From IMG/VR virus record IMGVR_UViG_3300033150_001135, positions 1 through 64,000 of that record: a stretch of 64,000 nt of DNA. The stretch is one strand, 5' to 3'. The notes below the pieces were generated by a model. It was not told the origin of the DNA and did no database searches. It worked only from the letters and a program-made list of their open reading frames with translations. A program made the translations under genes and the position numbers. Numbering within the stretch: position 1 is the first letter of the stretch; each line of letters opens with the position of its first letter. This document shows positions 55,887 through 63,301 of the stretch, piece after piece. This DNA comes from a virus.

Positions 55887-57237
55887 TCAACAACAAGATA
55901 GAAAATCTTACGGGTTCACGGAGTCAATACAAAAAAGAATAGTAGCGATGTTGCTACATGAATCCGACTCTGTTGTGGAAAACATTGAAATTATACGACC
56001 AGAATACTTTGACTATAAGGTCTTGTCCGACTTTGTTCGTATCATTGAACAGTTTTATACGTCATATAGTAGAGCACCAAACTACGATGAATTTATAGAA
56101 GAAGTAAGTAGGTATCTTTCCTCAGAATCCGAGTTACCAAAGGAGCAGTATTGGAAAACGATTGAAGAGTTGGTTGAAATAGGGGAAGAAGGTGAGTTTG
56201 AATATGTAAGAGATCAAGTAGTAAACTTTGCTCGTTACCAAGCGGTTAAACGTGCAATGGTTGAATCAGTTGACGAGTTACGAACTTCTCGTAACTACAC
56301 AAGTATTGTTGAAAAGATACGAATCGCTACAATGGTAGGGGAAGAGTTGGAAAGTTTAGGGACTTTTTATATTCAGAATTTGGAGGAACGTCTCCGACAT
56401 CGGGAGGAACGAGGAGATCGGGCGGAACGAGCTATTCCAACTGGTCTTAGTCAACTTGACTATAGGTTGGGGGGAGGAGTAGCCCCACCGGAACTAGCCA
56501 TTCTTCTAGCTCCTATGAAAAGAGGAAAAACTATAACGGTAGCTAACTTTGGTTTTAGTGCCGTTTTAGACGGGAAGAATGTTCTTCATTATCCGTTAGA
56601 GGGGAGTCAAGAGAGTATGGAGGAAATATACGACTCCTTGGTATCAGGTATTGAGCGTGAGAATCTAAAGGGACGAAGCGAAGAGATTCGAGAACATTTG
56701 TATTCCAAAATAAAAGGACGAGGGGCGGGAGACCTGGTAATAAAACATTTCCCTCCAAACTACTTGTCACCAGCGCGGATGGAGAAACATATACAACTTC
56801 TTAAGTTTAGACATCACTTCATCCCTGACTTAGTTATTATCGATTACTTGGGGCTTATGATATCGTCACAAAGAAAGGCTGATATTTCAGATAGATACCA
56901 GTATTTGGGTCTTATAACTAAGGAGTTGTTGTCTTTAGCACATAAGTATCATTTTGCTATCTGGCTTCTTCACCAGGGAACTAGAAAATCGAAGACTAAG
57001 AATCTGGTGGATATTACGGATGCAGCTGATTCCATAGAGCCAATGCGGGATGCCGACCTTATTGTTTCCATTAATCAAAGTGACGTGGAGGCTAAGAAAG
57101 AGGGGGTGCAAGGTATGGAATTCTTCATAGCGGGTGGTCGTATGGTTAGAGATCGGGGTAGTAATATAGTAGTGTCCATCGACAAAGCAAAATGTCAAGT
57201 ATTCGAGGCTATAGGAGAAGAATATGAGAAGAAATAA
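55876..57237 (+). CDS. Replicative helicase, DnaB-like (RecA-fold)
   Basis: 453 residues. Helical N-terminal region (1-170) then the RecA-like core: TGLSQLDYRLGGG near residue 195, APMKRGKTIT (Walker A, residues about 212-221), DLVIIDYLGLM (Walker B, about residue 316) and LLHQGTRKSK. The first Gly of the Walker loop is replaced by Ala-Pro-Met, an acceptable variant. It unwinds DNA at the phage fork as a hexamer. Confidence 0.8.
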   Translation: MSSNQQQDRKSYGFTESIQKRIVAMLLHESDSVVENIEIIRPEYFDYKVLSDFVRIIEQFYTSYSRAPNYDEFIEEVSRYLSSESELPKEQYWKTIEELVEIGEEGEFEYVRDQVVNFARYQAVKRAMVESVDELRTSRNYTSIVEKIRIATMVGEELESLGTFYIQNLEERLRHREERGDRAERAIPTGLSQLDYRLGGGVAPPELAILLAPMKRGKTITVANFGFSAVLDGKNVLHYPLEGSQESMEEIYDSLVSGIERENLKGRSEEIREHLYSKIKGRGAGDLVIKHFPPNYLSPARMEKHIQLLKFRHHFIPDLVIIDYLGLMISSQRKADISDRYQYLGLITKELLSLAHKYHFAIWLLHQGTRKSKTKNLVDITDAADSIEPMRDADLIVSINQSDVEAKKEGVQGMEFFIAGGRMVRDRGSNIVVSIDKAKCQVFEAIGEEYEKK

Positions 57238-57245
57238 AAAAAATG

Positions 57246-57274
57246 CTTGATTTTTCTAACAAAGTTCTTTATAA
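57246..57274 (+). promoter_or_regulatory. Third promoter: TTGATT-17-TATAAT
   Basis: TTGATT (57246-57251), spacer TTTCTAACAAAGTTCTT and TATAAT (57269-57274). The 29 bases differ from the promoter at 41113 by a single base. It reads into the lytic transglycosylase gene and the nucleobase operon. Confidence 0.82.
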
Positions 57275-57315
57275 TAAAGAGACAAACAAAATAGAAGAAA
57301 AGGAGACCTAGTAAT

Positions 57316-58029
57316 ATGAAAGGGATTAAAACATTGTTTTTCATTATCTTTTGTATGTTGTTGTCGATACTAGTTTCTGTGTTTTATACTAGATCAGAAC
57401 TAGTTGTATTGAAGAGAGGGTTAGCAGATACTAATTCTAAGATTGAAACGGTTGGAATAGTATCGAAGCAACTTTTGCTGTACCAGAAGATTGAAGATGT
57501 TTGGTTTGAGAAGGGTAGTAAGTACATGAACTATGACGAGCTTCGAGAACTCGCACGTCAGACATATCGTTACCATCAAAAGTATGGTTCTGAAGGAGAG
57601 TTTCCTATAGGACTTGACTACTGGAAAATATTCGCTATAATAGAAGTGGAAAGTAATTTTAATCCGATGGCGGAAAGTTATGCAGGTGCGATTGGTTTAA
57701 TGCAAGTTATGCCGCTAACAGCAACAGGAGTGTTAGAGAGGGAGTTTGATTTGAGAGGATTAACTAGACGACAAGTTTTAGAGAAACTTAAGAATCCTGT
57801 GATGAATTTTCGAATAGGGGTGGCACGACTAATAGAATTACAAAGACGATACATAGCATTCGGGTCAGCAGGAAAAGATGACTGGAAGCTTGCTTTGAGT
57901 AGTTATAACTGGGGAACTAGGGCTGTTTCCTCCTTAATGGAAGCTTACGAGAAAGAAACCCCTAAAGCATCATTACGGTATGCTATTTTGGTTGAGCAAC
58001 GGATGAAAAGATACAAAGAGGAGAAGTAA
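57316..58029 (+). CDS. Membrane-anchored lytic transglycosylase (SLT-like)
   Basis: 237 residues. Residues 5-26 form a hydrophobic anchor. DYWKIFAIIEVESNFNPMAE around residue 110 holds the catalytic Glu of GH23 lysozyme-like transglycosylases, with GAIGLMQVMPLTA following and ALSSYNWGT near the end. It cleaves peptidoglycan glycan strands. It overlaps the next start. It is under an early-type promoter rather than with the tail genes, which is unusual for an entry enzyme. Confidence 0.82.
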   Translation: MKGIKTLFFIIFCMLLSILVSVFYTRSELVVLKRGLADTNSKIETVGIVSKQLLLYQKIEDVWFEKGSKYMNYDELRELARQTYRYHQKYGSEGEFPIGLDYWKIFAIIEVESNFNPMAESYAGAIGLMQVMPLTATGVLEREFDLRGLTRRQVLEKLKNPVMNFRIGVARLIELQRRYIAFGSAGKDDWKLALSSYNWGTRAVSSLMEAYEKETPKASLRYAILVEQRMKRYKEEK

Positions 58030-59051
58030 TGGAAGATAAAGTGACAAAAGTAGTTACTTGGGATTGGGAAGTAGTTACTTGGGACGAAATTAGAAAGAAA
58101 ATAAGTAAGTGGGTGGAAACTGTACTAAACGACTCACTAAATGACCCAAAACATTACTTACCAGATGTTGTATTAGGAGTAGATAGAGGAGGGGTTCCCC
58201 CAGCAATAATACTATACAACGAACTTTGTTATTCTAACGTAGGAGATAGTATTGAATATAGGACTGTAAGTCCTTTTGTAACGGATGTTATGGAAGAGTT
58301 TTCTGGTAGACGAGTTATCTTGGTCGATGATATTAGTGATACAGGAGCTACGATAGATTTTTTGAAAAAGGATGCAAAGAAACATAATGTTGATCTACTT
58401 CACGTGTTTACTTTAGTGAAGAGAAAGGAAGGAGATAGAGCTACTTGGTATGTATTTCCTTGGGAAACTGCGAAAGATACTATAGGGGGACGAGAACAAG
58501 CAGCTGTTGCTATTCTACGTAGTATAGGTGAAGATCCATTGCGTGAAGGACTTTCTAAAACTCCCTACCGTGTAGCTAAAATGTATGATGAACTTTGTAT
58601 GGGGTATGGTCAGGATCCAAAAGAGGTTCTTAGTACAACATTTAACGCTAACTCCTACGATGAAATGATTATTTCAAAAGATATTCGATTCTTTTCTTTA
58701 TGTGAGCATCATATTCTACCATTCTATGGAAAAGTCCATTTCGGATACATACCAGACAAGAGAATAGTAGGGGTATCTAAAATAGCACGTCTGGTGGATG
58801 TGTTTGCTCGTCGTTTACAAATACAAGAACGTATGACAATGCAAATAGGGCAAACTTTTGAAAAAACTATTAAACCAAAAGGAGTAGGGGTAATTGTGGA
58901 AGGAGTACATTTGTGTGAAATGATGCGAGGTGTTCGAAAGGAAAATGCTCCTATGATTACTAGTTACTTAGGAGGTACTTTTAGAGATAATGAAACGAGA
59001 AGTGAGTTTTTGAGACTAGTAAAATTTGGTTGGCAAGGAGGGGAAATATAA
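58029..59051 (+). CDS. Phosphoribosyltransferase-GTP cyclohydrolase I fusion
   Basis: 340 residues. The N-terminal half (about 1-150) is a type I phosphoribosyltransferase: VDRGGVPPAIILYNEL and VILVDDISDTGAT (PRPP loop, residues 98-109). The second half (about 155-340) is FolE-like: EDPLREGLSKTPYRVAKMYD, SLCEHHILPFYGKVHFGYIP with zinc ligands Cys and His near 223-226, RLVDVFARRLQIQERMTMQI and VEGVHLCEMMRGV with the third Cys. FolE turns GTP into dihydroneopterin triphosphate, first step to 7-deazapurines and folate. I know no common free-living enzyme with this fusion. Confidence 0.85.
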   Translation: MEDKVTKVVTWDWEVVTWDEIRKKISKWVETVLNDSLNDPKHYLPDVVLGVDRGGVPPAIILYNELCYSNVGDSIEYRTVSPFVTDVMEEFSGRRVILVDDISDTGATIDFLKKDAKKHNVDLLHVFTLVKRKEGDRATWYVFPWETAKDTIGGREQAAVAILRSIGEDPLREGLSKTPYRVAKMYDELCMGYGQDPKEVLSTTFNANSYDEMIISKDIRFFSLCEHHILPFYGKVHFGYIPDKRIVGVSKIARLVDVFARRLQIQERMTMQIGQTFEKTIKPKGVGVIVEGVHLCEMMRGVRKENAPMITSYLGGTFRDNETRSEFLRLVKFGWQGGEI

Positions 59052-60088
59052 TGATGGAACCACTTTCTTGTATTTATTTAACAAGAGCTTGTCCTATGAG
59101 ATGTAAGTATTGTAGGATTCGGGACGCAATTAACATAGGTAAGCAACTAAGTTTACCTCAGTGGTTAGATGCGTTTCAGATATTGAAGGATTTAGGAGTG
59201 GTATTTCATTTAGTTTTAGGAAATGAAGTGTTGATGCTAGGTAAGGACTTTGTGGAACTTGTTAAGTTTTGGGAGAAGAATAGTATCAGATATGCCGTAT
59301 ATACCACATTCCCGCCAAAGTTGTGGGAAAAATATAAAGAACTACTAGTTGATGCTGGATTGAGAAATATTAGTTGCGGATTTGACTACTACCCGTTTTC
59401 TTCTAGTCATGACCGTTCTAAGGAGTTGGGGGATATAGCAACAAAGTCAATACGAGGATTTGAAGGAGTGAAGTGGGCAAGGAAGCATGGAATTTTAGAT
59501 ACTCAGCTTACTACTACTCTTTCCCCTATAAACTATAACATTGTACCTTCTATGATAGAACTAGTGAATAAGTATGGTATATGGGCAGCATTTAATATAA
59601 TTCATTACGATAGAGATGGTGAGTTTGATTTCTTCCCTCCTAAAGAGGAAATTCTAGAACTTTTACCAACTTCCTCTAGGGATCGTCGTAATCTTAGACG
59701 TATGGCGGATGTGGTTAAGGAGATGATAGTTTCTGGAAAGCATAGAATTCAAAATCCTCCTGCCTTTTTTGATGCGTTTAAGGAGTATGGAATAAGTTTG
59801 GATTGGCATTGTTCTTTGGATTCTTTTATGTATACGGTGGATGCAGACGGACGAATGCGAGCATGTGGCTATAGGAGGGGTAAACGGTCTCCTCAGTACT
59901 CAGTTTTCGACTTGCCGAAGCATTTAGATTCTTTTCTTGAGGACAATAGAAAAGATCGGAAGGAGTGCCCAGGGTGCTTTTGGAGCTACTGGTATATGGC
60001 GGAATACTACGAGAAGAAGACCGAGTTTAGAAAAGAATTTTTTACTGATCATGCTTCAGAATTTTATATAGAAGGAGATAAGAAATGA
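59051..60088 (+). CDS. Radical SAM enzyme with SPASM-like C-terminal cysteines
   Basis: ATG 59051 overlaps the previous stop. 345 residues: CPMRCKYC (C14, C18, C21) is the radical SAM iron-sulfur motif. C-terminal DWHCSLDSF (about residue 252), MRACGYRRG (about 270) and ECPGCFWSYW (about 305) add Cys resembling SPASM/twitch auxiliary clusters. It is larger than QueE and lacks its short form. In this operon it may do a ring or side-chain rearrangement; substrate unknown. Confidence 0.78.
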   Translation: MMEPLSCIYLTRACPMRCKYCRIRDAINIGKQLSLPQWLDAFQILKDLGVVFHLVLGNEVLMLGKDFVELVKFWEKNSIRYAVYTTFPPKLWEKYKELLVDAGLRNISCGFDYYPFSSSHDRSKELGDIATKSIRGFEGVKWARKHGILDTQLTTTLSPINYNIVPSMIELVNKYGIWAAFNIIHYDRDGEFDFFPPKEEILELLPTSSRDRRNLRRMADVVKEMIVSGKHRIQNPPAFFDAFKEYGISLDWHCSLDSFMYTVDADGRMRACGYRRGKRSPQYSVFDLPKHLDSFLEDNRKDRKECPGCFWSYWYMAEYYEKKTEFRKEFFTDHASEFYIEGDKK

Positions 60089-60798
60089 AATATATAGTAA
60101 TTACAGGGGCAAGTAAAGGAATAGGACATAAGTTATTAAGTGATCTTGTAGCAACTTTACCAGAGAGCGACTATAGAATCATACATATAAGTCGTACCCC
60201 TTCTAAGTTGCTATCTTCCTCTACTTGTACTTGGATAGAAGCAGACTTAAGTACTGAAGAAGGGCTTCTAGACTGTCAGTTTCGTTTAACACGACAGATC
60301 GAAGAAGAAGAATTAGTTGTTTTAGTAAACAATGCGGGAGCTATGCCTTTGGGGCAAAGTTTTACAGAAACTACGTTTAAACGGTATAACGAGGTTATGG
60401 ATTTGAATCTAAAAGCGGTGTTCTTTATGTGTAAGTTTTGTATACCACTGATGTTGGACGGAGGGAGAATTGTTAACGTATCCTCTACTTCAGGAGTGAG
60501 AGCGGAGGAGGATGAGCATATAGTTCCTTACGGGGTAGCGAAAGCAGGAGTAATAATGCTAACTAAGTATCTTGCTCGTCTCTATCCTAGACTTTGCATT
60601 AATTCTGTGTCACCAGGATTTGTGGCTCCTACGGAGTTGGTACCAGGGGAAACCCCTAAATCCTTAATTGAAAGTATACCAAAGCAGCGGGAAGCAACAA
60701 CGGGAGAAATATCCTCTATTATTCAGTATCTTTGTTTTGGTGACTCCGACTATATAACTGGCCAAAATTTTGTAATAGATGGAGGTAGTTCATTGTGA
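60085..60798 (+). CDS. Short-chain dehydrogenase/reductase
   Basis: 237 residues. ITGASKGIGHKLLSDL (NAD(P)-binding, residues 6-21), VVLVNNAGAMP (about 86), VNVSSTSGVRA (catalytic Ser) and YGVAKAGVIML (Tyr-x3-Lys), closing SVSPGFVAPTEL; all catalytic residues of classical SDRs are present. Overlaps neighbours by 4 bases. Its substrate, sugar or modified base, is unknown. Confidence 0.83.
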   Translation: MKYIVITGASKGIGHKLLSDLVATLPESDYRIIHISRTPSKLLSSSTCTWIEADLSTEEGLLDCQFRLTRQIEEEELVVLVNNAGAMPLGQSFTETTFKRYNEVMDLNLKAVFFMCKFCIPLMLDGGRIVNVSSTSGVRAEEDEHIVPYGVAKAGVIMLTKYLARLYPRLCINSVSPGFVAPTELVPGETPKSLIESIPKQREATTGEISSIIQYLCFGDSDYITGQNFVIDGGSSL

Positions 60799-61766
60799 GA
60801 CGTAGTACAGATAAGAAAATTTTCGTTATAGGGGACGTAATGTTGGATCGTTATATCTACGGAACTACCACTCGTTTGTCTCCTGAGGCACCAGTTCCTG
60901 TAGTAGATATAAGCAGAGAGTCCCACTCGCTAGGGGGAGCAGGTAACGTATACCAGAACTTAAAAGCACTTGGGGCACGAGTTGCTCTTTTCGGAGTTGT
61001 TGGGGCGGATTTACAAGGGAAGTTAGTTAAGGATTTAGTAGTGGGAGAACCGGTAGGTCTTCAGATTTCTCGTAGTAAACCCACGACTACAAAGACTCGT
61101 ATCGTAGCGCGTCAACAACAACTTATTCGTTTGGATAGAGAAGATAGAAGTGAAATAGAGTGGGAAGCAAGAGAAGCTATTAAAAGTTACGTAATAAGTA
61201 ACTGTAAAGATGTAGATGGTATTGTTTTTTCAGACTATAACAAAGGGGTTGTTACAGATGCTTTAGTTACTCCTATTTTGGAACTTGCTAAGAAACGAGA
61301 TATTCCAGTATTTGTAGATACTAAGAGAAAGGATGTATCCCTTTTCAATCCTATTACTTTTATTACCCCAAACCACGTGGAACTGGGGAGAGTTACTTTT
61401 TGGGACGAACGTCCATGTGAGACAGAAGAGGAAATAAGAAGAGGGGTAGAACGGTTGTTTAAAGCGATCGATACTAAGTATGTGATTGTAAAAAGAGGGG
61501 AGAATGGGACAATGTCCTTTGAGAAGAGAAAAGATAAAGTAGTGAGTTTCAGAGCTCTCGTACAGACTAGGAAAGTATACGATGTAACAGGAGCTGGGGA
61601 TACTGTGTTAGCGGTGGTGGTACTAACTTATCTTATGGGATATTCTATAGAGGAGATAACAAAATTCGCTAACAAGGCGGGTGGTATGGTAGTAGAAAAA
61701 ATGGGTACTGCCCAGGTAAAGAAGGAAGAACTATTTAACTTAGAAAAAGAAAAGGAGAGTAAATGA
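60795..61766 (+). CDS. PfkB-family sugar kinase, HldE N-terminal domain-like
   Basis: 323 residues from GTG 60795. FVIGDVMLDRYIYGTTTRLS and PEAPVPVVDISRESHSLGGA, GNVYQNLKALGARVALFGVV closely follow RfaE/HldE heptose-7-phosphate kinase; IVFSDYNKGVV and VYDVTGAGDTVLAV provide the PfkB anion-hole. HldE phosphorylates heptose-7-P at C1; the cytidylyl/adenylyltransferase half of HldE is missing. Neighbouring heptosyltransferase-like genes are in the glycan cassette, and this kinase could serve them or phosphorylate a ribose or nucleoside in this operon. Confidence 0.82.
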   Translation: MRRSTDKKIFVIGDVMLDRYIYGTTTRLSPEAPVPVVDISRESHSLGGAGNVYQNLKALGARVALFGVVGADLQGKLVKDLVVGEPVGLQISRSKPTTTKTRIVARQQQLIRLDREDRSEIEWEAREAIKSYVISNCKDVDGIVFSDYNKGVVTDALVTPILELAKKRDIPVFVDTKRKDVSLFNPITFITPNHVELGRVTFWDERPCETEEEIRRGVERLFKAIDTKYVIVKRGENGTMSFEKRKDKVVSFRALVQTRKVYDVTGAGDTVLAVVVLTYLMGYSIEEITKFANKAGGMVVEKMGTAQVKKEELFNLEKEKESK

Positions 61767-61767
61767 A

Positions 61768-62580
61768 ATGAGAGTATTAGCAGTAACATCAGGTGGTATG
61801 GATTCTATGGCAATGGGGGTAAAAGCTAAGCATGATGGACATGAAGTAGTTTTATTTCATGGCGATCTTGGGCAGAAGGCTGAACTACCTGAAAGGCGCG
61901 CAGTAAGAGTTTGTGGGGAAATATTAGGAGTGTCTACATACTTTGTTGATTTGTCGTGGGTTGGTAAGCTAAAAGGTAGTGTACTGACTGATCCAGCATT
62001 GGAGGTACCAAAAGGAATCGAATCACTTCGTGAAAGTAACCTTATCACAAAAGACTATAGAAAGAAACAACATAAAGGGAAAGGTCTTTGGACTCCTGCT
62101 AGAAATGTCATTCTATTGGCGTCGGCTTCGGTATACGCAGAGAGATATGGGTTTGATATGCTTACTTTGGGTGCTAACCAAAGTGAAACGGCTTATCCAG
62201 ACAATAGACTTGAGTTCTTGAAACGGTTTGAATACATGTTAGAATATGGTACTTTAAGAGACATTGAAGTTTCTGCACCATTGTATGAAATGGACAAAGT
62301 TGACTTGGTAGAATGGGAATGGAAGAACGGCTATTCTAAAATACTTGCTCATACGTGGAGTTGTGACTTAGGAGAAGTGTATCAATGCGGAGAATGTGGA
62401 TGTTGTATGAACCGGAGGTTGGCTTTCTACATAGCAAAACAAAGAGTGCCTGGAATAGAGGACAATCAGAGGTATGAGAATGAGAACTACTTTAGAGAGG
62501 TCTATCTACCAGCGATTCGGAAACCTGGTGCTATGAAAGGAATGTGGTTTGAAAAATATAGTGAACTTATTCTAAAGTAG
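61768..62580 (+). CDS. queC: QueC-like 7-cyano-7-deazaguanine synthase
   Basis: 270 residues. SGGMDS (residues 8-13) is the PP-loop; WTPARNVILLASASVYAE (about residue 110) and GANQSETAYPDNRLEFL (about 133) match QueC, which converts carboxy-deazaguanine to preQ0 with ATP and ammonia. SCDLGEVYQCGECGCC (about 199-214) holds the four-Cys zinc site. The sequence departs from canonical QueC in the YPD region (usual YPDCRP...). All motif residues needed for ATP and zinc are present. Confidence 0.78.
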   Translation: MRVLAVTSGGMDSMAMGVKAKHDGHEVVLFHGDLGQKAELPERRAVRVCGEILGVSTYFVDLSWVGKLKGSVLTDPALEVPKGIESLRESNLITKDYRKKQHKGKGLWTPARNVILLASASVYAERYGFDMLTLGANQSETAYPDNRLEFLKRFEYMLEYGTLRDIEVSAPLYEMDKVDLVEWEWKNGYSKILAHTWSCDLGEVYQCGECGCCMNRRLAFYIAKQRVPGIEDNQRYENENYFREVYLPAIRKPGAMKGMWFEKYSELILK

Positions 62581-62599
62581 TGAGGGGAGGCGCTTAGTT

Positions 62600-63301
62600 A
62601 TGAGGAGAAAAAAAGATGTATTGATGTGGTCAGGTGGATTAGATTCGACGATTGCATACTTCTACTTGGGAAAGCCTCGTACTGTGTTTGTAGATTTGGG
62701 ACATCGTTATGCTAACATAGAACGACTTACCACAGCTACGTTGGCTAAAGAGTTGGATATGGATTACGTTGTTGATACGAGATTGTTTCTAGGTGATATG
62801 GAGAAGGAAGATGCTGAGATACCAATGCGAAATATGTTTCTAGCTATGGTGGGTGCTTTGTATGGAGACAATGTTTATATGGTTTTTCAGAAAGGGGAAC
62901 AGAGTTTACCTGATCGTAGTATAAGGTTTGTTAAAGGAGCATCTCGTCTTCTATCGTACTTGAATAGTAGAACAGTGGAAGTTTGTAATGTTTTTCCACA
63001 TCTTACTAAGGCACAAATGATTAGTTGGTATCGTAGTAAGGGATATTCTGTAGATATACTATACGAAACTGTTAGTTGTTTTTCTGAGGATGAGTCAGAA
63101 ATACCATGCGGACGGTGTAAAGCATGCTTTAGAAGATGGATAGCATTCGAATGCAATCATTTACCAGTAGGATTCAATAACGATATAACAAAGTGGGATG
63201 GAATTCAAGAGTATGTGAAGAAAATGAAGGCAGGGGAATACGATCAACAACGAGTTAAAGAGACAAAAATAGTATTGGAGCGATATGGATTATGGAAGTA
63301 A
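62600..63301 (+). CDS. Second, divergent QueC-like PP-loop ATPase
   Basis: 233 residues. WSGGLDST (PP-loop, residues 10-17), VFVDLGHRYANIERLT, IPMRNMFLAMVGAL (cf. QueC PARN) and CFSEDESEIPCGRCKACFRR, the four-Cys zinc site. The substrate loop is different from the first copy (FQKGEQSLPDRSIRF). It could be a variant making another amide/nitrile, or act on a different acid. Overlaps the next gene start. Confidence 0.7.
   Translation: MRRKKDVLMWSGGLDSTIAYFYLGKPRTVFVDLGHRYANIERLTTATLAKELDMDYVVDTRLFLGDMEKEDAEIPMRNMFLAMVGALYGDNVYMVFQKGEQSLPDRSIRFVKGASRLLSYLNSRTVEVCNVFPHLTKAQMISWYRSKGYSVDILYETVSCFSEDESEIPCGRCKACFRRWIAFECNHLPVGFNNDITKWDGIQEYVKKMKAGEYDQQRVKETKIVLERYGLWK

Noticed and set aside
58029-62580. 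Reading the FolE/QueC genes as a queuosine tRNA pathway for the host
   Set aside because: Possible, but a phage operon with two QueC-like genes beside replication genes and without QueD/QueE/TGT is better explained by nucleobase or DNA modification; kept only as an alternative.
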